Positions 9,549 to 17,432 of a stretch of 39,225 nucleotides of DNA are shown in pieces. Within the stretch, counting starts at the first letter, position 1. The number at the start of each line of letters is the position of its first letter. The stretch covers positions 1 to 39,225 of the forward strand of contig JAISYP010000065.1 of NCBI GenBank assembly GCA_031269825.1, given 5' to 3'. The DNA comes from Deltaproteobacteria bacterium (GTDB taxonomy: Bacteria > Desulfobacterota > Desulfarculia > Adiutricales > Adiutricaceae). The position numbers and the translations under genes were made by a program. The notes beneath the pieces are model-generated. The model was not told the DNA's origin. It ran no database searches and worked only from the letters and a program-made list of their open reading frames with translations.

Positions 9549-10669
9549 AGCTAGGATTTTTTACCGATGGCGTCCCCTTTGATGGCGATAGCCTAGAAAA
9601 AACCCCCTTAGGCGGCAGCGAAAGCGCTTTTATTGGTTTGACCCGGGCTTTGGCTAACCTGGGCCACGAGGTGGTGGCCTACAACAACTGCTCCCAAGAG
9701 GCCAGCCATCAAGGGGTGACCTACCTACCTTTCCGCTCCAACTTAAAGCGGCTAGCTTGGGAAAAATTTGACGCTTTCGTGGTGAGTCGCTTTTTTGGGG
9801 TCTTTAACCTTCCCATTCAGGCGTCCATGAAAGTTCTTTGGAATCACGACACGCTAGAAAACACGCAAGTTCTAAAATCGGTTCATGACGAAATCGACCT
9901 CTTCTTAGTGCTTTCGGCGTTCCATCGGGACAATTTTTTAACCCGGCTCCCCCAACTAATCGATCGGATGGTGATCACGAGAAATGGCCTGGATTTCGCC
10001 CTATTAGACCAAGCCACTAAAGGAGTCCAGCGCGATCCCAATAAGCTTTTGTACGCCTCGAGACCGGAAAGAGGCTTAAAGATTTTATTAGAGAGCGTCT
10101 GGCCCAGGCTAAAAGAAAACCGGCCGGAACTAAAGCTGTATCTGTGTGGCTATCAGATGGATCCGGCCCTGTTGTCCCCAGAGACGCGCGAGCTATATAG
10201 TTACCTAGATCTTTTAGCCAAAAGCGATCCCAACGTCATTAACCTAGGGCCTTTGACGAAAAAGGAATATTATCGGCATCTGGCCGAAACGGCTTTGGTC
10301 GCCTACCCTTGCTCGTTTCCAGAAATCAGCTGTATCGTCGCCTTGGAAGCCCAAGCCCTCGGCTCGCCCATCCTCACCACCAATGACTACGCTTTAACCG
10401 AGTCGGTTAAGGAAGATTGGTTCAAAATCTCCGGCCGTCCCCGTTCCCCGGCTTATAGTCAAAACTACGTGGAAAGGGCCTTAGACATCTTAGACAACCC
10501 GGAAAAGGCCGAAAGATTAGCCTTAAAAGCCCAGGCGACCATTAGGGCCAGCTATTCCTGGGAGAAAATCGCCAGCGAGTGGGAGCGGCTCTTGCGCCTA
10601 GGCCTTTTGGCTCGCTCTTCGCCTATTGAGATACAAACGAGAAAAACCAATGAACGACTCCTGGTTTGA
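9545..10669 (+). CDS. GT4-family (GT-B) glycosyltransferase
   Basis: A 374-residue glycosyltransferase. I chose ATG 9545 rather than the in-frame start at 9275, because the latter would overlap the GT2 gene by 270 nt and its extra 90 residues are unlike any domain; the chosen start forms an ATGA overlap. The N-terminus (LGFFTDGVPF...LGGSESAFIGLTRALANLGHEV) is the GT4 acceptor-side loop with its GGSE motif. The C-terminal half has LLYASRPERGLKILLE (donor-binding Arg/Lys region), the EISCIVALEAQALGSPIL glutamate motif, and a helical cap. It is central in the cluster and its 3' end overlaps the next gene by 20 nt. Confidence 0.87.
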   Translation: MKLGFFTDGVPFDGDSLEKTPLGGSESAFIGLTRALANLGHEVVAYNNCSQEASHQGVTYLPFRSNLKRLAWEKFDAFVVSRFFGVFNLPIQASMKVLWNHDTLENTQVLKSVHDEIDLFLVLSAFHRDNFLTRLPQLIDRMVITRNGLDFALLDQATKGVQRDPNKLLYASRPERGLKILLESVWPRLKENRPELKLYLCGYQMDPALLSPETRELYSYLDLLAKSDPNVINLGPLTKKEYYRHLAETALVAYPCSFPEISCIVALEAQALGSPILTTNDYALTESVKEDWFKISGRPRSPAYSQNYVERALDILDNPEKAERLALKAQATIRASYSWEKIASEWERLLRLGLLARSSPIEIQTRKTNERLLV

Positions 10670-12395
10670 AAAAAATTTAGCCGTCTTAAGCCAACGGCAA
10701 CCCCGCGAAGCCGAAATCCTGGCCGCCATAGCCGTCATCGAAACCGGGGATGGTTATCGGATCCCCCTGGCCGGTGGCGAAGCGGTTCTGGGAATGGGCC
10801 AAAACGATTGGCCCGCCTTGACCCTAGATCTGGGCGGGGGACCAAAACGGCTAACCAGCGGCCTCGATCCGCGAAAAGAAGACCAACGTTTAGCGGAACA
10901 ATTTTTAAAAACCCGGCCCTTAACTAAAGGTCTCACCGTTATTGGTTTTGGGTTAGGCTACCATCTAGATGTTTTAGTGGAAAAACTAGCCCCTGAGGAG
11001 CCCTTGTGGTTATGGGAAGGCCGACCGGAATTAGCCGCGGCCGCCCTGAGGGCCCGGGATTTACGCCCCATCCTCAAAGAGAAAAGATTTCGGCTTTGTC
11101 TGGCCAACACCCTGCCCCCGGAAGCTCCGCGAACCATCTTGGCCAGACCCGCCAACTTAAGGTTAGATGGCCAACTCTACCCAGCGGCGGTAAAAAAAAC
11201 CGCCCCCAAACCGCCCCGGATATTATTTTTGAGCGCGGGCTATTATTTAGGGCGAGAGATTCCCTGGGCCGCGCGGTCATTAAAAGCCCAGGTTAAAACC
11301 TGGTCGCCTAAGCCGAGCGATAATGATCCGATTAATAACGATCCGACTAATAATGAACTGGCCAATAATGATCCGAAAAAGACCGCGGCCAGCGAAACCG
11401 AAGGCGAGCGCTTTAAAACTTTACTGATGGAACTAAAACAGTTCCAGCCTGAATTGGTGATCACCGTCAACCACTTAGGCCTTGACGAGGACGGGATCGT
11501 GGCCAGCGTTTTCCAGCGTCTTGGCGTCCCCATCGCCTCTTGGTTTGTCGATAGCCCCGTTTATATTCTGCGACCTGGCCCCCAAAGCGATGTTTTCGTT
11601 TTTTCCTGGGACGCGGATTATGTTGAATGGCTCAAACTCCAAGGGTTCGGCCAGGTCGATTATCTGCCTTTGGCCACGGATCCCGCCTGGTTCGCCCCCC
11701 AAACCGCGGAAATAGTTCGGGGAGTGGCCTTTGTGGGCGATAGTTTAGCCGCGGCCACGGACAAGTATCTCGCCCAGTCTGGGCTGACTAAACAACATTT
11801 GCCCCAGGTTGACCATTTGGCCAAAAACTTTTTAAAAAACGCCGATCTTATTCCGAATCGCTTAACCTCTATTCTAGCCGAGCGCGAAAAATTAACTTAC
11901 GCCCAAACCCGAGCCTTGTGGGCTTTAGTCACTTGGCGGGCTAGCCGTTTGTCTCGACAAAAAGTCTTAAAAGGGGTGGACAATTTGGTCATCCGGGGCG
12001 ACGAAGGCTGGCGAGAACTATTACCGACGGCGAATCTGTCGGGCGGGTTGGATTATTACCAAGAACTAGCCCCCTTTTACCGCTCTAGCGCCATAAATCT
12101 TAACGTCACTAGCTCCCAAATGAAAAATGGCGTTAACCAAAGAATTTTCGACGTCCCCGCCGCGGGCGGCTTTTTACTCACTGACGCCAAAAATCAATTG
12201 AGCGATCTTTTCGCCCCAGATGAGATCGCCACTTATCAAAGCCCGGCGGAAGCGCGCTCCTTAGTGGAGAGCTATTTAAAACGGCCGCGAGAGCGTCAAA
12301 CCTTGATCCAAAAAGCCCAAGCCCGGATTTTTGGCGAACACCAATATGTCCATCGGTTGGAAAAAATATTCCAAAGGGTTTTCGGTCGGCCATGA
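10650..12395 (+). CDS. CgeB-like glycosyltransferase with Maf-like N-terminal domain
   Basis: A 581-residue protein from ATG 10650; an in-frame TTG at 10626 would add eight residues and cannot be excluded. The middle and C-terminal parts are the CgeB/DUF3880 plus Glyco_trans_1_2 arrangement: ILFLSAGYYLGREIP, VITVNHLGLDEDGI...SWFVDSPVYI, and finally INLNVTSSQ...QRIFDVPAAGGFLLT. The first 190 residues resemble the N-terminus of the Maf protein two genes upstream (GLDPRKEDQ, then VIGFGLGYHLDVLVEKL compared with LGLGLGWHLKIIRERF), so this looks like a Maf-N/CgeB fusion. A linker of four five-residue units (DNDPI, NNDPT, NNELA, NNDPK) separates the halves. Its stop overlaps the next start by ATGA. 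Confidence 0.83.
   Translation: MNDSWFEKNLAVLSQRQPREAEILAAIAVIETGDGYRIPLAGGEAVLGMGQNDWPALTLDLGGGPKRLTSGLDPRKEDQRLAEQFLKTRPLTKGLTVIGFGLGYHLDVLVEKLAPEEPLWLWEGRPELAAAALRARDLRPILKEKRFRLCLANTLPPEAPRTILARPANLRLDGQLYPAAVKKTAPKPPRILFLSAGYYLGREIPWAARSLKAQVKTWSPKPSDNDPINNDPTNNELANNDPKKTAASETEGERFKTLLMELKQFQPELVITVNHLGLDEDGIVASVFQRLGVPIASWFVDSPVYILRPGPQSDVFVFSWDADYVEWLKLQGFGQVDYLPLATDPAWFAPQTAEIVRGVAFVGDSLAAATDKYLAQSGLTKQHLPQVDHLAKNFLKNADLIPNRLTSILAEREKLTYAQTRALWALVTWRASRLSRQKVLKGVDNLVIRGDEGWRELLPTANLSGGLDYYQELAPFYRSSAINLNVTSSQMKNGVNQRIFDVPAAGGFLLTDAKNQLSDLFAPDEIATYQSPAEARSLVESYLKRPRERQTLIQKAQARIFGEHQYVHRLEKIFQRVFGRP
11319..11378 (+). repeat. Four in-frame 15-nt tandem repeats in a glycosyltransferase linker
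   Basis: Units start at 11319, 11334, 11349 and 11364 and follow the pattern AATAAYGATCCGAYT with a few substitutions. They encode DNDPI-NNDPT-NNELA-NNDPK between the Maf-like and CgeB-like domains. As the unit is a multiple of three, slippage would alter linker length without breaking the frame. Confidence 0.8.
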
Positions 12396-13678
12396 CGGCC
12401 ATGACGACAGCCTGGATTTTGTCTTTGGCTAAACTGGGCGATTTTATCCAGGCCTCGGCCTTGTTCGGGGGGTTGCGAACCAGATATCCAAATTTGATTC
12501 TCTTGGCCGCCCAACAATCCGTCGTGGCGGCGGCCAGACTGGCCGGTTTTTTTTCGGAAATTATAGTCCTGGATCCAGCCGATCCCCATTTACGGCGACT
12601 CCCCCCGGCCCAGGCCCTGTACAATCTGTCTATATCTCCCCAGGCCATCTCCTTGGTGGACAACCTTAAGGCCCAAAACCCCAGGCTAACCATATTTGGC
12701 CCCCAAAAGATCCAGGGCCAACTCCACCTGCCCCCGGCCCAGGAGTTAGCCTACGCCATCATGCGCGAAAACCGTCGTTGGTCGCCTTTAAACCTAGTGG
12801 ATATCTGGCGGCGGTTGGAGCCAGGCTATCTAGCGCCCAATAAACTGTTCTGGCCCACCCAAAAATCCCCAACCACCGGCGCCCAGCCGAAAGTGGGTCT
12901 AGCCTTAGGAGCTGGTCACCCCAGAAGACGTTGGCCGCGCGATAAATTTAAGGAACTAGCCCAAAAGCTCCAAGAAAAGTGGGGCGCGCGCGTTATCCTC
13001 CTCGGCGGCCCTGGGGAAAAGGCTCTAGGCCGAGCGGTAAACCAAGAACTGGGCCAAAGCGCGGATTTAATTAACTTAGTGGGGCGGACGGATCTGGGGG
13101 AACTGACCAAAGTAATTGAGGAACTAGATTTATTGATCGCTTCCGACACTGGGGCTCTCCACCTGGGAGCCGCCGTGGGAACCAAAACCGTTGGACTTTA
13201 TTTTGGGCCAGCTTTGGCCCAGGAAACTGGCCCTTACCAGGCGGGGAGCCTGACCCTACAAACCCTCGCCGCTTGCGCTCCTTGCCCGGAAAGTCGACCT
13301 TGCCCCGACCGAGTATGCCAGGCTCAGCCAACGGTTAACGCGGCGTTCCAAGCGGCGGGGCGATCATTAAACGCGGATTTATCTTTCGAGGCGACGCCTA
13401 GTCCGATTAATGGATTAGCCACGGTCGAGATTGACGAGTTTGGCTTTAAACTCCACCCCCAGACTATGGAGCCCGAGTTCCGCCTTAGCCAAATCCTCCG
13501 AGAAGCGACTCGAGCGGTTTTGGAGCCTCAATATTCGCCCACCCGCCCAGAGGCGGATCTAAAGGCGGAACCGGATTTTTGGCGGGCTTTGGCCAACCGA
13601 CTTTTTTCTTCCCCAAACCTAAGACCCAACCAACCAAGATTTATTGACGCCTTAGCCTCCATGGGCGTTTTGGGGTAA
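12392..13678 (+). CDS. GT9-family heptosyltransferase-like protein
   Basis: A 428-residue GT-B enzyme of the ADP-heptose:LPS heptosyltransferase (GT9) family. The N-terminus ILSLAKLGDFIQASALFGGLR is the family's first strand-helix. The donor side shows LALGAGHPRRRWPRDKF (residues 170-186) and SDTGALHLGAAVGTKTVGLYFG (251-272). Four cysteines, C295-x2-C298-x5-C304-x4-C309, match the CxPC...CP...C metal-site-like motif seen in many GT9 proteins. The last about 115 residues extend beyond the normal GT9 length and I do not recognise them. Gene position suggests it acts on the same acceptor as Maf and the other transferases, not on LPS core, but this is inference. A second in-frame ATG lies 9 nt downstream. 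Confidence 0.87.
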   Translation: MTAMTTAWILSLAKLGDFIQASALFGGLRTRYPNLILLAAQQSVVAAARLAGFFSEIIVLDPADPHLRRLPPAQALYNLSISPQAISLVDNLKAQNPRLTIFGPQKIQGQLHLPPAQELAYAIMRENRRWSPLNLVDIWRRLEPGYLAPNKLFWPTQKSPTTGAQPKVGLALGAGHPRRRWPRDKFKELAQKLQEKWGARVILLGGPGEKALGRAVNQELGQSADLINLVGRTDLGELTKVIEELDLLIASDTGALHLGAAVGTKTVGLYFGPALAQETGPYQAGSLTLQTLAACAPCPESRPCPDRVCQAQPTVNAAFQAAGRSLNADLSFEATPSPINGLATVEIDEFGFKLHPQTMEPEFRLSQILREATRAVLEPQYSPTRPEADLKAEPDFWRALANRLFSSPNLRPNQPRFIDALASMGVLG

Positions 13679-14378
13679 AAACGCCCAAACCAAGCCATTG
13701 GCGACGCTCTTGGTCAACCGTTCCAAGGGAATGGGATCTTTCACCAGCGCGCGTCTCATCATTCAAATTTATTTAATTATTTAAATAAATAATATTTAAA
13801 ATTAACATTTTATCAAGTTAACATAAAATATTTATTAATAAAAGTATATTAATGAAACATATATAACAATTATAGATATATTATTAATCTAATTTGTATT
13901 TTATTGTCTCAAAAGGACAAAATATTTTTTCGCCTGGCCTGGGTCTTTTAGAGAAAAAACTGTTGACTTTTAAAAAAGCCAGACTATAATCAGGTCACGC
14001 TTGGCGTTCGCTACCCTGGAACTCCGTCAATCCAGCGCGCCAAATCGTCAATTCAAGCGCCGATTTATCAGTTAATTGAGCTTTTAAGCCTTGACCGGTA
14101 AATTTTCGATATCCAAAGGTAGGGCGATATAAGTATTAATTAACCCGCTTAGGCCAGATATTAAACGCTAAAGAGTTAGGTTAGGGAGATTCAACCAATA
14201 ATTTAATACTTGTTTTGTCTTTTAATAAAATTAGCTTTAACTATATTGTTTTATAAAACATAGCAAAAAGCTTATTTATTACTAATTGTAACCTTTAAAT
14301 TATTTAATTATACGCGCAATACTTTTAAATTCTATTGAATTTGAGTTTATCTACCTAAATTAATCACATATTTAGCTC
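13679..14378. other. AT-rich intergenic sequence leading into the repeat region
   Basis: No open frame of note. The first 35 nt after the GT9 stop can fold weakly (ACCAAG...CTTGGT, about 13689-13716) without a T-run. It contains the consensus-like promoter at 13963-13990, annotated separately, and 390 nt of leader-like sequence before the first 36-nt repeat. Confidence 0.5.
13963..13990 (+). promoter_or_regulatory. Consensus-like sigma70 promoter ahead of the repeat region
   Basis: TTGACT (13963-13968), a 16-nt spacer and a perfect TATAAT (13985-13990). No protein-coding gene follows for 3 kb on this strand, so if active it would produce a noncoding transcript running towards the 36-nt repeats, or it is the leftover promoter of a lost gene. 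Confidence 0.65.
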
Positions 14379-14705
14379 TTAAATGACCGCGCCTCGGAGG
14401 GGGGTTTACGCCAAGTAGAAGTTTCGCGCGTTGAATTTACCCTTTAGCGGCGGGTGGTGACGACAAAACCATCTCAAAATTAGTCGCGACGGCGATTTTT
14501 TGAATTGACCTCTCCTCGGAGGGGGGTTACGACAAATTGGTTAGTGACATTATTACTGAATTGTATAATGACATTATAATCGAGTAGAAAGTCAGCGTAT
14601 TGAATTGACTTATACTCAGCGGGTGGTGACGACAAAACCATCTCAAAATTTGAGGCTACTACAACCTTTTTGAATTGACCTCTCCTCGGTGGGGGGTTAC
14701 GACAA
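14379..14705 (+). repeat. Five 36-nt repeats with 16-64 nt between them
   Basis: Copies are at 14379-14414, 14431-14466, 14500-14535, 14600-14635 and 14670-14705; each is exactly 36 nt. The better copies begin TTGAATTGAC and end ACGACAA, with a central GC-rich core that in some copies is CTCCTCGGAGG, a hairpin-forming palindrome. Two sub-types alternate: one has a GGGTGGTGACGACAA end, the other GGGGGGTTACGACAA. Intervals are 16, 33, 64 and 34 nt. The 33- and 34-nt intervals both begin AACCATCTCAAAATT. Dimensions are CRISPR-like, but the conserved intervals argue against a real CRISPR array. Confidence 0.85.
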
Positions 14706-15050
14706 GGTTGGGGCTAAAAGTAGAGGATAAAGTCAGAAATCACTATAGAGCGGAATATTTTAGATCTTGTCAGATTTTAAAATTACCACCGCGCGGATAG
14801 TGGTTCTAAAATTGATCCCTGCGATTTTGATTCTTCCGGAATTAGTGATCATGGGCTCAATACTTTGAAAAGTGGCTAACCTGGATAAACGGAACTCCAT
14901 AGGCCAAAAATCAGGCGCCACTTTTAAAGTGAATTCCCCTAAAACTTAAGGTCAGGGTTATTAAGTCTTGGCTAGCGGGTGAAACTTTTGATGGGGGGTT
15001 TGTCCGCTATATTATTTAGTTTAATTGACTACAGTTAAGCTAGAGTCCTC
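14559..15050 (+). repeat. Segmental duplication, copy A (about 490 bp)
   Basis: Aligns almost end to end with 15186-15680, with scattered substitutions and small indels (by eye around 80% identity). It includes two 36-nt repeats and about 345 nt of downstream sequence. Shared blocks include GAAATCACTATAGAG, GCGATTTTGATTCTTC, GCGGAACTCCATAGGC, ACTTTTAAAGTGAATTCCCC and TTTAATTGAC. No reading frame is conserved between the copies, so the duplicated element is not an obvious gene. Confidence 0.88.
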
Positions 15051-15054
15051 AACA

Positions 15055-15186
15055 CTCAGTCTTCCGGTCTGAAGGCCTTATTCTTCTAAGTGTGGCCATA
15101 ATCAGCTTAATGACAGGGTAAGAAGCCTGGGGGCGGCTATAGTCTCTATAAAACCTATCTATATAACCTACTATCTATATAACCTA
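15055..15186 (+). repeat. Spacer between duplication copies with a 16-bp tandem repeat
   Basis: Between the two long copies there is a perfect tandem duplication of the 16-mer CTATCTATATAACCTA at 15155-15170 and 15171-15186, directly abutting copy B. A short hairpin CTTC/GAAG is near 15060-15075. No gene is seen. Confidence 0.7.
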
Positions 15187-15680
15187 ATTGTACTTGACAT
15201 TATAACCGAGTAGCGGGCCAACGTATTGAATTGACTTCTACTCGGAGGGTAGTTGACAAAACCACCTCAAAATTAGACGCGGCGGTGATTTTTTGAATTG
15301 ACCTCTCTTCGGAGGGGGTTACGACAAGGTTAGGGTTAAAATTAGCGCGCATAATTAGAAATCACTATAGAGGGGAACTTTTTTAGAGCTAGTCAGATTT
15401 TAAAATAACCACCGCGCGTATAGTGGTTCTATAATTGATCCCAGCGATTTTGATTCTTCTGGAATTCGTGATCGTTCGTGTTTCAATACTTTGAATAATG
15501 GCTGCCCTTGATAAGCGGAACTCCATAGGCCTAAAAATCAGGCGTCACTTTTAAAGTGAATTCCCCTAAAACTTGAGGTTAGGGTTTTTAAGTTTTGGAT
15601 CGCTGGCGAAACTATTGATGGCGCGGTTTGTCTGTTAAATGATTAAAGTTTAATTGACCTCCAGTTAATTTAGAATCCTC
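15186..15680 (+). repeat. Segmental duplication, copy B (about 495 bp)
   Basis: Second copy of the element at 14559-15050. It includes 36-nt-type repeats at 15226-15259 (34 nt, two bases lost) and 15293-15327 (35 nt), separated by 33 nt beginning AACCACCTCAAAATT. Downstream, two inverted repeats survive in both copies: ACCAC...GTGGT around CGCGCGTATA, and the palindrome CACTTTTAAAGTG. A TTGACA-like hexamer (15194-15199) lies at its left edge without a matching -10. Confidence 0.88.
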
Positions 15681-16832
15681 TGAGGCGGAAGATCAAACAT
15701 ATCAAGATAATAAAATTAATAATTTTTGCGCGATTTAATTAACGCCTATTGCTTTTATTAAATAATGTGTGTATAATTAGCTAATGAAAAACAAAGCCTT
15801 AACATAACATACCTTAACAACGGAACCATAAAGATGACGGCTTCCATCCTGTTAAAAACAATATTTTCGCTACATAAATAGCTTTAACGCTCTATTTAGC
15901 CCTATCAACCGCGTATTTTTGGTCAAAGCGATTTTCATCAAAAGAACGAGAAAGCTTAGGCTATGGTCAACGTCACCCAATTGGTAGGGGCGGATTTTTA
16001 AGTTCTGAGCGGGAAGATCTGAGCGGGAAGAATTGATTAGTGGACATATCGTGGCCAATGTCGCTCAGGATCACGGGATAAACTAAGCGATTTGGACTTG
16101 GGCTAGACGCGCGAGCGGAATTGGCCTAGGTCAAATTAAATAATAGGATCGCTGTCCGGACAGACTACCTGAGCCATTGGAAAAATGGCTCCTCAAAACC
16201 CAATTATTCCCCAGGCGGATAATTCTTTAAATCTTATAACTTCTTAATGGTTTTAAAATTTACGCTCCCACCGCCCACAAAAAAATTGACCGTTCCAATA
16301 ATTATTTGGAGACATATTCACTCTGTTTTTTTAGGAAAATTCGCTTGCTCAATTCACGGTTACGTTGTGATCATTTTATCATTTTCTAAACAACCGATGA
16401 TAACTGACTTTGGTCTTCGGTCGCGGAACCATTGGATAACGCCGCTTAATATGGTCTTTGAGAGATTCGTCTGGCTTCAAATCCAATACAGCGAGGCGAA
16501 AAATGTTAATCACATATTTTATCTGAATTTGTCCTTAAAAAATTCAGCGACTAATTGGTTGTGATGAACTTTAAGGTTATCAATAACTAAAAAAATCATT
16601 GTTCTAATTATTTAATCAATTATTTCATAAAATTAATAAATAACATCGCGTTTATTTAATATAGACATGTCATAGCATTAATTTATCTTTAATCTATAAA
16701 TATTATTAGTTAACTTACTCTATAGACTATTTTTATATATTATTATTAATTACAACTAAAAATCACTTTATAAACGAGCGTTATTGTCTCTAATAACTGT
16801 AGTCTGATTAAGCCGCCAATTCATCCAAAAAA
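15681..16832. other. Intergenic, probably decayed sequence
   Basis: No gene supported. Open frames at 15870-16058 (-) and 16247-16564 (+) are short and unrecognised. A perfect 14-bp tandem duplication, TCTGAGCGGGAAGA, lies at 16004-16017 and 16018-16031. The sequence alternates between GC-richer islands (about 15,880-16,200 and 16,250-16,520) and very AT-rich filler, the look of eroded genes, but I cannot identify what they were. Confidence 0.45.
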
Positions 16833-16859
16833 AAGCCAGCCTCGCGACGAGACTGGCTT
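16827..16859 (-). terminator. Rho-independent terminator of the Spy/ZraP-like gene
   Basis: On the minus strand AAGCCAGTCTCG-TCG-CGAGGCTGGCTT forms a 12-bp stem with one G-T pair and a 3-nt loop (16833-16859), running straight into a T-run encoded by 16827-16834. It lies 18 nt past the stop of the periplasmic protein gene. Confidence 0.92.
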
Positions 16860-16877
16860 AAACCAAGAAACTCTATT

Positions 16878-17432
16878 TTAATAGCGGCCGTGATCCCGAT
16901 CTCTATCCCAACCACGGTGTTGGGAACGCCCCTTAAACCCACGACCATAACCGTGGCCCCAGCCTGGGCGATCCTTGGGGCCGCCAAACCCGAAAGCGCA
17001 TTCCGCGCCTGGGGCGCCTGGGCCACCCCGCGCGTGGGTGGCGAGAAATTCCGGCAGATTAGCGGCTTTAATTTCCTCCTCAAGCTTTTTGGACTCCACC
17101 CGCAGCTGGTCACGGAACTTACGCATCTCCGCGATAACCGCCTTGACTTGCTCCACGTTGACCGGCGTCTGGTCAGCCAAGATTTTGTACAACAGCCTTT
17201 GATCCCAAAGTTGACTCTGGAGGGGATAGACCCGATCTTGATAAGCTGACCAAATTTTATCCCAAGTCTCTAACTGCTCTTCGGTCAGATTATACCCAGA
17301 CCTTGGCCGGTCGCGATCGTCAGGGCCATCGCGGTCGTCGCGATCTCGATCGCGAGGATAGGCCAGAACCGGACAAGTTAAGGCCAAAAGCAGAAAAAAC
17401 CCAAAGAAGGCTAATAACGGCTTTTTTAGCAT
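16878..17432 (-). CDS. Spy/CpxP/ZraP-like periplasmic protein
   Basis: A 184-residue predicted periplasmic protein. I set the start at 17432, where GGAGGAA sits 2-8 nt ahead of the ATG; the longer frame from 17504 adds 24 residues with no ribosome-binding site. A signal peptide (KKPLLAFFGFFLLLALTCPVLA) precedes an Asp/Arg-rich segment (RDRDRDDRDGPDDRDR). The LTXXQ-family helical core begins LTEEQLETWDKIWSAYQDRVYPLQSQL. The C-terminal tail is rich in Gly, His, Arg and Asp with one Cys, suggestive of metal binding as in ZraP. It is divergent from a ZraS-like kinase, the same arrangement as zraP-zraSR, so it may be the envelope-stress or zinc-buffering partner of that kinase. Chaperone or metal function is inferred. 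Confidence 0.8.
   Translation of the reverse strand: MLKKPLLAFFGFFLLLALTCPVLAYPRDRDRDDRDGPDDRDRPRSGYNLTEEQLETWDKIWSAYQDRVYPLQSQLWDQRLLYKILADQTPVNVEQVKAVIAEMRKFRDQLRVESKKLEEEIKAANLPEFLATHARGGPGAPGAECAFGFGGPKDRPGWGHGYGRGFKGRSQHRGWDRDRDHGRY

Noticed and set aside
14379-15327. A CRISPR array
   Set aside because: Repeat and interval lengths fit, but intervals share sequence with one another, several intervals are 16, 64 or more than 500 nt, repeats differ from each other, and there are no cas genes.
15870-16058. C-terminal remnant of an ISAs1-type transposase on the minus strand
   Set aside because: The short frame (ending IALTKNTRLIGLNRALKLFM) is only vaguely like the end of such transposases; no inverted repeats, catalytic residues or longer similarity could be seen.
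16247-16564. A 105-codon plus-strand gene
   Set aside because: No family, no ribosome-binding site, and composition differs from the real genes of the window.
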